64,000 bases of DNA from Pirellulales bacterium (lineage in GTDB: Bacteria; Planctomycetota; Planctomycetia; Pirellulales; Lacipirellulaceae): the NCBI GenBank assembly GCA_022841705.1, contig JALHQZ010000002.1, positions 1,302,001 to 1,366,000 of the forward strand, written 5' to 3'. Position 1 is the first letter of the stretch, and each line of letters opens with the position of its first letter. The notes beneath the pieces are model-generated. The model ran no database searches. It worked only from the letters and a program-made list of their open reading frames with translations, and had not been told where the DNA came from. The translations under genes and the position numbers were made by a program. This document shows positions 46,900-54,755 of the stretch, piece after piece.

Positions 46900-48186
46900 A
46901 TGATGATAAGTTCGAAGTGCCCCCTCCCGAAGTTTTCTCGCCGGACCTTTGTCGGTGGAACGCTCGCCGTGGCGTCCGCGATCGGGTTGCCGATGTTCCT
47001 TCCGGCGCGAGTCCTCGGGCGTGGCACACCTGGGCCCAACGACGAAATTCGCATCGGCTTTATCGGGTGCGGGGTTCGCGGCCGACAGTTAATGGACCAA
47101 GTTCCGGCCGGGGGACGGGTCGTTGCAATTGCCGATTGCAATCGACAGCAGATGACAGAAACTCTGCAACAGAAGAAGGTCACCTGGCCCACTTATCCAG
47201 ACTATCGGCAAATGTTTGATCGTGAGCAGCTGGATGCTGTCGTGGTCGCGACGCCGGACCACGGACGAACCTTGCCCTGTCTGCGCGCCATGCAGGCGGG
47301 ACTCGATATCTACGCCGAAAAACCGCTGACCGCTTACGTGCGAGAAGGGCGCGTGCTGGTCGATGCGGCCCGTCGTCTGAATCGGATTTTTCAGGTAGGA
47401 ACGCAGGGACGAACAATGGAGATCAATCGGTACTGCTGCGAATTCGTGCGTGACGGTCATCTCGGCACAGTGAAAAAAGTGCTGGCCGTTTGCTACCCCG
47501 GTCCGCGGCCTTACCAGGCGTTGCCAGAGGAACAGATTCCCAAGGGCAACGACTGGGATATATGGTGCGGGCCCACTCTCTTACGACCCTACAGCTCTAA
47601 GCTGCAATTCGGGTGGATGCAAGTGCGCGACTACTCCGGCGGTGAGATGACCAATTGGGGTGCGCATGGCGTGGACCAAATCCAATGGGCTCTCGGCAAG
47701 AGTTTGACCGGCCCCACGGAACTTCGGCCGTTAACCCCCGGTCCCGACGGGAAAGTGAGTGTACGTTACGATGCCGAAACCCCCGAAGTGAGTTTCGAGC
47801 TGCCAATGACGGGCCCGATGGCGGGGGGCATCTTCATCGGTGAGGACTGCAAGTTGGAAATCAATCGCAACAAGTTCTCTAGCAACCCGCCCGGTTTCCT
47901 TCGCAACGCGCCGCCGCCAGGGGTCCAGGGCAAATGGGAGGGGGAGGGATGGATTGCGCGCCCGCACATCCAAAACTGGCTCGATTGCATTCGTAGCCGC
48001 GAGTTGCCGAACGCCGATGTCGAGATCGGTCATCGCTCCGTCACGACGTGTCACCTGATCAACATTACCCGCGAACTCGGACGCAAGTTGCGTTGGAATC
48101 CAGAGACCGAACAGTTTGTCGATGATCCCGAGGCTAATCTCTTCCTTGACCGCCCGCGAAGGACAGGTTACGAGCTGCCGGTCTAA
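46900..48186 (+). CDS. Gfo/Idh/MocA-family oxidoreductase, exported
   Basis: 428 residues; twin-arginine leader FSRRTFVGGTLAVASAIGLP. Rossmann motif RIGFIGCGVRGRQL and AIADCN; K141 in AEKPLTAYVREG (the family EKP motif); NWGAHGVDQIQWALG in the C-terminal domain. Second member of the family here, with a different leader and about 25-30% apparent similarity to the one at 32611. It follows the PEP-CTERM genes on the same strand and precedes the regulator gene. Probably oxidises or epimerises a sugar derivative in the periplasm. Confidence 0.92.
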   Translation: MMISSKCPLPKFSRRTFVGGTLAVASAIGLPMFLPARVLGRGTPGPNDEIRIGFIGCGVRGRQLMDQVPAGGRVVAIADCNRQQMTETLQQKKVTWPTYPDYRQMFDREQLDAVVVATPDHGRTLPCLRAMQAGLDIYAEKPLTAYVREGRVLVDAARRLNRIFQVGTQGRTMEINRYCCEFVRDGHLGTVKKVLAVCYPGPRPYQALPEEQIPKGNDWDIWCGPTLLRPYSSKLQFGWMQVRDYSGGEMTNWGAHGVDQIQWALGKSLTGPTELRPLTPGPDGKVSVRYDAETPEVSFELPMTGPMAGGIFIGEDCKLEINRNKFSSNPPGFLRNAPPPGVQGKWEGEGWIARPHIQNWLDCIRSRELPNADVEIGHRSVTTCHLINITRELGRKLRWNPETEQFVDDPEANLFLDRPRRTGYELPV

Positions 48187-48642
48187 TGGCCAGCGGACAA
48201 GCAGCTGTTTTGTTCCGCTGTCGGACCTGTTCGCAGAGTACCCGCTTGCCGCTGCACGACGGCTCGGTATTCGCACTAGAAAAGAGTTCTGGACGTACTC
48301 GCCGCTAGCCCGGATTATTGCTGTTGGCAATGGCAAGCAGTGCTCAGAAAGTTGTCCTTGGACTTCGCGGAATGGTCGCGATCAGTCAGAAATCCCTTGG
48401 CGTTCAACGATCACAAGCGGATCGTGCAATTGGCGGTCGTTTCAATTAAAATAGACCATTGAACGACGGCATCAAGGACTTCGTTCACCGGACTGCAAGC
48501 AACTCCCCCCCGCTGCTAGACTGTCAGGCTCCTCTTGCTTAATCTGGCTGTCCTGCCAGTCGTTGGTCCGCTCGAGCGCATGAAGATACGTTTCACAGGC
48601 CGGACACGCTACTTCGATGGTCATTGAATAGCACGTAATTTT
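48187..48642. other. Intergenic region, no gene seen
   Basis: 456 bases between the oxidoreductase and the regulator. A weak hairpin ('agcggacaa' with 'ttgttccgct', 48191-48217) follows the oxidoreductase stop. No copy of the repeated upstream element was found here. Confidence 0.4.
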
Positions 48643-49848
48643 TTGGTCATCGTTCGTACGGCAACCATGGGCAAGAGCGTATTATTGCTGATTGAGAGCT
48701 CTCGTGGTTATGGCCGTGATTGCCTTTTAGGAGTCGCCAAGTTTGTTCGCTCGCATGGCGGATGGAATGTTCTAAACATTGAACGTGGCCTCACCGAGCG
48801 GCTCCCGCGAGTGCTTAAGTCGTGGCATGGCGATGGCGTCCTCGCACGGATCGAAAATGCCAGCATCGCTAAGGCGATCGCCAAACTTGACGTCCCTACG
48901 GTTGATATGCGTGGGACGTTCCCTCCTGAGGGAGGCGCCATGTTTGATACCGATCCCACGGCTGTCGGCAAGATGGCGGCTGACCACTTCCTCGAACTTG
49001 GCTTTCGCAATTTTGCATTCTGTGGTTATCCGGGCATCGATTTCTCCGATCGACGCGAGGCCGCCTTTTGTCGATACCTCGATATGAAGGGATGGGAGGC
49101 TGTCGCCTATAAGCCCTCGATCGCACCACGTAAGCAGCTCGATGTGCTGAACTGGGAGGCCCGCGGTGAATTCGAGACCGCAGCGATTGCGGAATGGCTC
49201 TTAAAGCTTCGGAGCCCACTGGCCGTGTTCGCCTGCAACGATATTCGCGGAAGGCAAGTTATCGAAGCTTGCAACCACGCCGAAATTTCTGTCCCCGAGA
49301 AGGTCGCTGTCTTGGGTGTCGACGACGATAAGGTGGTTTGCGAGTTATCGATCCCCGCGCTCAGCAGTATCCGTCCAAACACGCTGCGAATCGGTTTCGA
49401 AGCAGCCACAATGCTTGAGCAACTGATGAACGGCGAATCTCCCCCGCCCAACGTTATTCAAATACCTCCAACGGGCATCTCACAGCGATTGTCTTCAGAA
49501 ATTTCTGCTGTCGAAGACGACGATATCGCAAATGCGCTTCAAATTATTCGCAGCCGCGCTTGTCAAGGTATAAAGGTTCATGACCTTGTAGAAGAAGTCG
49601 CCATTAGTCGTTCATCCCTCGAACGCCGCTTCCGCGACACTGTCGGACGCTCTCCCGCCGCAGAGATTGAACGCATTCGCATGAATCGTGCGAAATTGTT
49701 GCTTACCGAGACGGACTACAATCTCGACAAGATTGCGCAACTTACAGGACATGGTAGCGCATCGCAGCTGTCCGCCTCTTTTAAGCGCGCTACTGCCGTC
49801 ACGCCCGGGTTCTACCGCGCCCAGCAAGGCACGGAACGTCAGATTTAA
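48643..49848 (+). CDS. XylR-like AraC-family transcriptional regulator with LacI-type sensor
   Basis: 401 residues (M9, MGKSVLLLIESS, is an alternative start). The N-terminal 280 residues are a periplasmic-binding-protein-like sensor as in LacI/XylR (VLLLIESSRGYGRDCLLGVAKF, ADHFLELGFRNFAFCGYPG, AVFACNDIRGRQVIEACNHAEI, KVAVLGVDDDKVVCEL). The C-terminal 100 hold two AraC HTH motifs (VHDLVEEVAISRSSLERRFRDTVG and DKIAQLTGHGSASQLSASFKRATAVTPGFYR). The domain order matches E. coli XylR, which binds xylose and activates catabolic operons. It is the only regulator seen in the glycan region, so it is the first candidate for binding the element shared by five upstream regions; this is inference. Confidence 0.92.
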   Translation: MVIVRTATMGKSVLLLIESSRGYGRDCLLGVAKFVRSHGGWNVLNIERGLTERLPRVLKSWHGDGVLARIENASIAKAIAKLDVPTVDMRGTFPPEGGAMFDTDPTAVGKMAADHFLELGFRNFAFCGYPGIDFSDRREAAFCRYLDMKGWEAVAYKPSIAPRKQLDVLNWEARGEFETAAIAEWLLKLRSPLAVFACNDIRGRQVIEACNHAEISVPEKVAVLGVDDDKVVCELSIPALSSIRPNTLRIGFEAATMLEQLMNGESPPPNVIQIPPTGISQRLSSEISAVEDDDIANALQIIRSRACQGIKVHDLVEEVAISRSSLERRFRDTVGRSPAAEIERIRMNRAKLLLTETDYNLDKIAQLTGHGSASQLSASFKRATAVTPGFYRAQQGTERQI

Positions 49849-49990
49849 CTTATGCATTAGGAACTAGAAGTTAGTGAACAACTAGGTGGTCATGCTGTCG
49901 TGCATCACCCCAACTGAGACTCCGCGGAAGTTAGCAGCGACCCTCCTTCCTGTTAGAATCCTGGCGAACCCAGGAGGAGGGATTGAAGCG

Positions 49991-50290
49991 ATGAGTGAGA
50001 AGCCGAAGCGGCGGCAGTGGTCGGCGCGCGAGAAGCTGCGGGTGGTGTTGGCGGGCCTGGAGGGCTCGGTAGAGATCAGCGAGCTGTGCCGCCGCGAGGG
50101 CATCAACCCGGCGCAGTACTACAACTGGAAGAAGCAGTTGGTGGGCTCGGCAGCGAAGGTGTTCGCGGACGGCCGGTTGTCCCCCTCCGCGCAGGAACAG
50201 CGGTTGGAGGCGGAGAACGCCCGGGTGAAGTCGGTGGTGGTCGAGCTCACCACGGAGAATCTCGACCTAAAAAAAGGGCTCTCGGATTAG
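49991..50290 (+). CDS. IS3-type transposase OrfA
   Basis: 99 residues from M (MSEKPKRRQWSAREKLRV). HTH of the transposase_8 type (REKLRVVLAGLEGSVEISELCRREGINPAQYYNWKKQL) followed by a leucine-zipper-like coiled coil (EQRLEAENARVKSVVVELTTENLDLKK). The stop lies shortly after an A7G run at 50269-50276 where ribosomes can slip back one base into orfB. Confidence 0.9.
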   Translation: MSEKPKRRQWSAREKLRVVLAGLEGSVEISELCRREGINPAQYYNWKKQLVGSAAKVFADGRLSPSAQEQRLEAENARVKSVVVELTTENLDLKKGLSD

Positions 50291-51321
50291 GAGATTACGG
50301 CCAACTCCCGGCGGAACTGCAGCGGGAGGTGCATGCGATCGTGCAGCAGACGAAAGCGCGGAGCGGGTGGGACCTCAAACGAACGCTGCGGCAACTGGGG
50401 GTTTCACCGGCGAGCTACTACCGCTGGCGGAAGCAAGCGCGGGAGGCGCAGACGCTGCAGCCGCCCGAGGTGCAGCCGGTTCAGGCGTATGAAGCGACAG
50501 CCGAGGAGAAGCAGGCCGTGCGCGCGTACGCTCTGAAACATCCGGGGATTCGGCATCGCGAACTGGCGTGGCGGATGGTCGATGAAGAGGTCGCGTTCTT
50601 GAGCATGTCGACGGTGTACCGGATTCTGAAGGGCGAGAACCTGGTTTGTCCGTGGCGGCGGCGTTCGAAGCGGACCCGGGAGGAGGAAGAGAAGGCGTCG
50701 CGTCCGGATCAGTTGTGGGCGACGGACCTGATGTATGTGGTGGTTGGCGGGCGAACGTATTACTTGGTGACGTTTTTGGACGAGTATTCGCGAGTGATTG
50801 TGCATCACGAGTTGGTCCCGAGCATGGAAGGGGTGACGGTGAGCCTGGAAGTGCAGACGGCGATTGAGAAGTTCCTGAAAGGACGAGGGGGCGAACTTCC
50901 TGAGCACGGCATGCCGCGGATGCGGAGCGACAACGGGAGGTGCTACATCTCGCGGGAGTTTCGGTTGGTGCTGGCCGAGCATGGCTTGGGTCATCAGCGG
51001 ATCAAGCCGCATTGCCCCGAAGAGAATGGGATTGTGGAGCGTTCAAACCGGACGCTGCGGGAAGCCCTGGATGGAGAAGAGTTGACGGACCTGTTGCAAG
51101 CGCGGGATGTGATCGCCCGGCAGGTGCAGTGGTACAACACGGAGCGATTGCATTCAGCTTTGGGCTACCTGCGGCCGATCGATTACTACCGAGGCGAGCC
51201 GCAGCAACTGCATGAAGCGCGGCGGCGGAAGCTGGCGGAGGCGCGCCATCAGCGTCGCGAAGCGAACCTGAAAGTGCGGCAGTTGACGCTGCCGCTAGAA
51301 CCTGGAGAGGGCGTTGCTTAA
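50266..51321 (+). CDS. IS3-type transposase OrfB (rve integrase domain)
   Basis: About 350 residues in the -1 frame relative to OrfA, normally made as an OrfAB fusion. HTH_21-like segment (IRHRELAWRMVDEEVAFLSMSTVYRILK) and the DDE catalytic core: first Asp in LWATDLMYV, second in MRSDNGRCYI, Glu in PEENGIVERSNRTLREAL. Intact through the C-terminal WYNTERLHSALGYLRPIDYY. The given start marks the frameshift region, not a start codon. Confidence 0.88.
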   Translation, partial: PKKRALGLGDYGQLPAELQREVHAIVQQTKARSGWDLKRTLRQLGVSPASYYRWRKQAREAQTLQPPEVQPVQAYEATAEEKQAVRAYALKHPGIRHRELAWRMVDEEVAFLSMSTVYRILKGENLVCPWRRRSKRTREEEEKASRPDQLWATDLMYVVVGGRTYYLVTFLDEYSRVIVHHELVPSMEGVTVSLEVQTAIEKFLKGRGGELPEHGMPRMRSDNGRCYISREFRLVLAEHGLGHQRIKPHCPEENGIVERSNRTLREALDGEELTDLLQARDVIARQVQWYNTERLHSALGYLRPIDYYRGEPQQLHEARRRKLAEARHQRREANLKVRQLTLPLEPGEGVA

Positions 51322-51421
51322 CCAGCGGGGGAAAAGTCTCATTCAGGTTGAAACAATTCAATTGCCGAGATTTAGTTTTCACCATTGCTGATACATAAAA
51401 AAATGTTCAGCATTGCCGCCC

Positions 51422-51930
51422 TTACGGGCGGCCATGTTTCTGTTGCGTTTTCATTCTTGTGCCGGGCCTCGTTGGCGCCGGTGCATACAATTCCCCCATA
51501 AAGTCGTTCGGCCTCCGCTGCTTGAGCATGCGCTGCTCGCCCTCGGGAAGTTCGTCCGGCGACTTGACCTTGGGAAGGCCCGCGTGAGCAGAGGCAGCAG
51601 CGAGTCCGGCGCGGGCCTGAGCGGTTGGCCCCGGCTTTTTCTCCTGCGGCTTGATCGTGTTGCGGCTTGAAGCCCGCTCCAAAGCCGTGAACTTCTCGGC
51701 CAGTAACTTCGGCTTGGCATAGCGATAGGGCTCATTGTTTTTGAGCATCAAGTGGGCAACGGTGACCAACTGGCGAGCCACGGCGATGATGACGACCTGT
51801 CGATTCTTACGTTTGGCCAAACGCCGGAAGAGCGGCCCCAAGGGGCCGGGATGGCGAGCAACGTGCTGGCACGACTGAGTCAGTAACCACCGGGCCTGAC
51901 TATTCCCGGCCTTCGTGATGTGGCCAGGGA
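51422..51930 (-). pseudogene. IS110-family transposase C-terminal remnant
   Basis: Reading the minus strand from about 51930 gives GHITKAGNSQARWLLTQSCQ, then HVARHPGPLGPLFRRLAKRK and VVIIAVARQLVTVAHLMLKNNEPYRY, the transposase_20 end of IS110-type enzymes. The N-terminal RuvC-like DEDD half is missing: the similarity stops at about 51930. The remaining C-terminal tail (KPQEKKPGPTAQARAGLAAA) is variable. A dead fragment, showing repeated insertion at this junction. Confidence 0.85.
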
Positions 51931-52057
51931 AATGTGTCTAACGAGAGATTCACCTCGCCCCGTTTCCGGCATCCATTAGCAGAGCAATAATAGCGCCGAA
52001 TGCAAAGTCAACCTCACGATTCCGAACCAACTTGCAACACACATGTTCATACCAGTT

Positions 52058-52097
52058 AAAAAAATCATACCCGGGCCGCCCCCTCGGACGGCCCGGG
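52058..52097 (-). terminator. Intrinsic terminator of the ubiquitin-like operon
   Basis: On the minus strand 'cccgggccg' (from 52097) and 'cggcccggg' (to 52070) form a 9-base GC stem with a 10-base loop, followed by TATGATTTTTTT. It lies 20 bases after the stop of the E1-like gene and closes the operon. Confidence 0.88.
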
Positions 52098-52117
52098 CTA
52101 CCAAGCTCCAACAGATT

Positions 52118-52777
52118 TCAAATCGACATACTCCATTCCCCCGCCAAAAGATTCACCATCTGATCCCCGACCACCGGCTCTCCCCGAAGCCAACGTACAA
52201 GCTGCGTCACCATGAGCCCCGCGGCAATCGTCGCAGCGTAGTATGTTCCGCCGTTCGTGCAATCACCCGTTTGGGCTTGCGCGGGCTCGAACAGCGACTG
52301 CGAGTACTGTTCGCGAGTCACGTCATCGACCGCCGTCAGCACCCGCAGACTCTCGCCCCGCATCCGGCCATCGGCCCAGAACTGGCTGTTCGATCCCGAG
52401 CTTCTCCAGATGACGCTACGAACGGAAATTGAATCGACGCAACAGAAGAGCACGTCGGTGACTTCCAGCCGCGGCCGGTAACGATCCGCGATGAACACGA
52501 CTTCTAAGTTGGGATCAAGTCGCCGAATATCATCGGCCGTCACTTCGACTTTGGACCGGCCAATATAGCCCGACGCGTATCCTTGCGTTGTCACGTTCGA
52601 CAATTCAACGACATCGAAGTCGACCAGCTGCAGCTGCCCCACCCCGAGCGTCGCGAGTTGCAACGCCACCTGCCGACCAATGGCGCCCACGCCAATCACA
52701 CTCGCCGACAAAGTTCGCAGTTTCTCCCGCGGCACGAGGTCTCGCTGCCGCACAAACCGGTCTTCCACTACCACCAT
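52118..52777 (-). CDS. E1-like ThiF/MoeB-type adenylyltransferase of a ubiquitin-like system
   Basis: 219 residues. Rossmann ATP-binding motif G29-V-G-A-I-G34 (SVIGVGAIGRQVALQLATLG), D53/D55 in LVDFDVVELSN, N61, K76 in IGRSKVEV and D115 in CCVDSISVR match the E1/ThiF adenylation site. C173 in GDCTNGGTYYAATIAAG is at the position of the thioester or conserved cysteine. It would adenylate the modifier's C-terminus. Shorter than eukaryotic E1s, without a separate cysteine domain or UFD. Its ATG overlaps the stop of the JAMM gene by 10 bases; last gene of the operon. Confidence 0.9.
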   Translation of the reverse strand: MVVVEDRFVRQRDLVPREKLRTLSASVIGVGAIGRQVALQLATLGVGQLQLVDFDVVELSNVTTQGYASGYIGRSKVEVTADDIRRLDPNLEVVFIADRYRPRLEVTDVLFCCVDSISVRSVIWRSSGSNSQFWADGRMRGESLRVLTAVDDVTREQYSQSLFEPAQAQTGDCTNGGTYYAATIAAGLMVTQLVRWLRGEPVVGDQMVNLLAGEWSMSI

Positions 52778-53469
52778 TTAAAGGCTCCTTGTTGGGGCGA
52801 GGGATGGGGCCACGGCGAATCGAAATCGAGCTGGTGCTCGTATTCGCGCTGCCAGTCGTAATCCCGGTCATACTGGGCGTGATCGTACGCGTCATCTTCC
52901 CAGGGCGAGCCCACCTGCTCAGTCGCCCGCTCGACCTTGGCTTCGTACTCCTCGAACCACTTTTCTTGGTCTGACGCTTCGAATTGCTCGCTGAAATCAA
53001 CCACAATCGACAGTCGTTCCGCCTGGCCGCCAGCATTCCGCCGGGCATACACTTGCCCCCCCGCGGCAACGATCGCCATGATGGCGCCCTCGGTATTGCC
53101 AAACGCCCGCTCAAATGTTGCTTCATCGACGCCGCTGGGATAAGCCGAATCCCCAGGGTGGGTATGCAACCAGACCCGAGCGAACTCACTCGGCTGCCGC
53201 CCCAAGTCAACTTGCTCATCGAAATAATCCGCCAACGCCGCGTCATCCATCGCCACATTCAACCAGTCCGCCCGCTGCTTCACCAAATGCAGTTCAATCA
53301 ACAGCAGTGGATCATCGGGGTCGGTTACCCCAAACGCGGCGATCTCGGTCTCCCCGAGATCACGCCAAAATACCAGTTTGGCCCAGACCGTGGGCGTCAG
53401 CCGCAGCTTCGGCCAATGCTGCTTCCGCTTCGTTGGCGCCCGGGCCAGCTTTGTCATCTCGACACGCAT
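52768..53469 (-). CDS. JAMM/MPN+ metalloprotease (deconjugating or processing peptidase)
   Basis: 233 residues from ATG at 53469, preceded by GAAGGAG with good spacing; the open frame continues upstream but reads through cysteine codons of the E2-RING gene in another frame. The JAMM zinc site is complete: E42 in GETEIAAFG, H102-x-H104 in WLHTHPGDSAYP, S112 and D115 in PSGVD, i.e. H-x-H-x7-S-x2-D. The C-terminal 60 residues are acidic and tyrosine-rich (DDAYDHAQYDRDYDWQREYEHQ), possibly a partner-binding tail. Expected to cleave isopeptide bonds or trim the modifier precursor. Overlaps the upstream gene by 110 bases and the downstream one by 10. Confidence 0.9.
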   Translation of the reverse strand: MRVEMTKLARAPTKRKQHWPKLRLTPTVWAKLVFWRDLGETEIAAFGVTDPDDPLLLIELHLVKQRADWLNVAMDDAALADYFDEQVDLGRQPSEFARVWLHTHPGDSAYPSGVDEATFERAFGNTEGAIMAIVAAGGQVYARRNAGGQAERLSIVVDFSEQFEASDQEKWFEEYEAKVERATEQVGSPWEDDAYDHAQYDRDYDWQREYEHQLDFDSPWPHPSPQQGAFKWW

Positions 53470-54361
53470 TACAGATATCTCCTTCACAACAGTTTTTACA
53501 GAACAAATTCCCGCACGGCTCACAGACGCACCCGCATTCACCACAAACCCGGTCCCCACAGGTTTCGCAACTCGAGCTGTGCTCTTGGCAGTAGGTATAA
53601 TGACAACCCGTGCAGCTCCATTGGCAGTATTCACAGAGCTGCCGACCGCACGATTCGCAACTGCTCGCTTCATCACGGGCCATCGTGGCGTCACAGTCGT
53701 CGCACTGCCGCCCGTGCCAGTCGTCGAGCGACACATAGGGGCTGTCCGGGCTGTAGGTCTGAAGGACTTGCCGGACGATCATGAAAAAATCGATCAGCCG
53801 TCCTTCGGTAAGCGCCGCCGCCATCGGTTCGGCGCCCCACCCAGCACAAAGCTGGCCCGCCGAGACATGCGGATGCGTGATGTCCGAATCACTTTCCGCG
53901 GGGTGCGGTTCTAACGCCACCACCTTGAGGGCTTTACCGATGAGTTGGATTTCAAACCGGCCCAGTTCGATCCCGCCGAGTTCAATCGGCGGCGTGGTCA
54001 CGGCGATGAGGTTCGGCTCCAGCTTGAGTCCCCCGAACTCGGATTCGAGGGCCCGCAATTCACCAAAGACATCGCTGACCGCTGGAACCGGGGACACGGG
54101 CGTCGTCGGCCGCGTCAGCGGATTGACTTCCCGCAGTAATAAGTGTGCCGACTGGTTGAGTTGGTCCCAAGCCACCATCGCCGGCCCGCTGAGTCCACGG
54201 TGAGCAAAAAACCGAACCCGCTTCAAACGCAAATCGAATTGCCGCCACACGCGGCGTGAGAAGGCGGGGGACAAGACAGTCGGCGGCGGATACGTGGCGA
54301 CAAACCGCTCCGCTGCTCGCCAGAGGCGCCGCAATTCGCGGCGACGTTGTTGGTTGGTCAC
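53360..54361 (-). CDS. E2-like (UBC fold) protein fused to a RING/treble-clef zinc domain
   Basis: 333 residues from GTG at 54361, 7 bases after GGAGG; an upstream TTG at 54436 is less likely because it lies in a terminator hairpin. Helical N-terminus (1-85), then an E2-like region (about 100-215): GGIELGRFEIQLIG, ITHPHVSAGQLCAGWG with the HPH motif (163-165) and candidate catalytic C172, and IDFFMIVRQVLQTYSPDSPY as the following helix. After residue 220 come more than 20 cysteines in CxxC pairs (CDDCDA, CESCGRQLCEYC, CTGCHYTYCQEH, CETCGDRVCGECGC, CEPCGNLFCKNCC) typical of RING or tandem treble-clef zinc domains. An E2 and E3 in one chain is the natural reading. Confidence 0.82.
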   Translation of the reverse strand: MTNQQRRRELRRLWRAAERFVATYPPPTVLSPAFSRRVWRQFDLRLKRVRFFAHRGLSGPAMVAWDQLNQSAHLLLREVNPLTRPTTPVSPVPAVSDVFGELRALESEFGGLKLEPNLIAVTTPPIELGGIELGRFEIQLIGKALKVVALEPHPAESDSDITHPHVSAGQLCAGWGAEPMAAALTEGRLIDFFMIVRQVLQTYSPDSPYVSLDDWHGRQCDDCDATMARDEASSCESCGRQLCEYCQWSCTGCHYTYCQEHSSSCETCGDRVCGECGCVCEPCGNLFCKNCCEGDICNACRDDKAGPGANEAEAALAEAAADAHGLGQTGILA

Positions 54362-54383
54362 ACCAGAGTTCCTCCAGTTGAAG

Positions 54384-54429
54384 TAAAAAGGGCCAGGACG
54401 AGTTTCAAAATTGAAACCCGCCCTGACCC
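54384..54429 (-). terminator. Intrinsic terminator/attenuator between modifier and E2-RING genes
   Basis: On the minus strand 'gggtcagggcgggtttcaa' pairs, with a few mismatches, with 'ttgaaactcgtcctggccc' around a 2-base loop, and TTTTTA follows at once. It lies 32 bases after the modifier gene stop and before the E2-RING ribosome-binding site. Partial read-through would yield more modifier mRNA than enzyme mRNA. Confidence 0.75.
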
Positions 54430-54460
54430 AACTCAACGCATCACATCCCAGACAGCGCCG

Positions 54461-54685
54461 CTACGCCGCGGCGCCTTCAATCTTGGTGGGGGTGATGCTG
54501 ATCCGGTCGCCGTGGCACAGCACCTGGTCCGCGGCCGCCGCTTGGCGGTTGACGCGAATCAAGTAATCTTGGGCCCGTCCGTGCGGGACCTTTTCCGCGA
54601 AGAATTGTTTGACGGTGGTCCCTTCGGAAACATCGATGTGATTCGCGAACCCGCCGCCGTCATTGTTGATATAGAGAATGCGCAT
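54461..54685 (-). CDS. Ubiquitin-like beta-grasp modifier (MoaD/ThiS-like)
   Basis: 74 residues from ATG at 54685. Pattern of a beta-grasp fold: MRILYINN strand, DGGGFANHIDV strand, TTVKQFFAEKVP helix, DYLIRVNRQ strand, and the MoaD/ThiS/ubiquitin-like turn CHGDRISITPTKI near the end. The C-terminus is K-I-E-G-A-A-A, so there is one glycine followed by three alanines, not a terminal diglycine. Immediately upstream of an E2-RING, a JAMM and an E1-like gene, so the modifier role is strongly suggested. The JAMM protein could trim the AAA tail to expose Gly71. Confidence 0.85.
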   Translation of the reverse strand: MRILYINNDGGGFANHIDVSEGTTVKQFFAEKVPHGRAQDYLIRVNRQAAAADQVLCHGDRISITPTKIEGAAA

Positions 54686-54755
54686 GGGAGTGGAGTGGTT
54701 AGTGGTGAGAGGATCGGGAGAGCAGTCAGCAGTCAGCAGGCAATTGCCAACAGCC

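Larger units (their letters stand above)
49915..51341 (+). mobile_element. IS3-type insertion sequence
   Basis: About 1.43 kb. The ends begin TGAGACT (49915) and end AGTCTCA (51341); inverted-repeat identity beyond seven bases is low and no clear target duplication was seen, so exact borders are tentative. Carries orfA and orfB in the -1 arrangement with an A7G slippery stretch (50269-50276). Sits between the glycan region and the ubiquitin-like operon, beside an IS110 remnant. Confidence 0.82.

Noticed and set aside
53470..53736. Upstream extension of the JAMM gene to 53736
   Set aside because: The extension is the zinc-domain region of the E2-RING gene read in another frame and lacks any JAB similarity; a strong ribosome-binding site precedes 53469.
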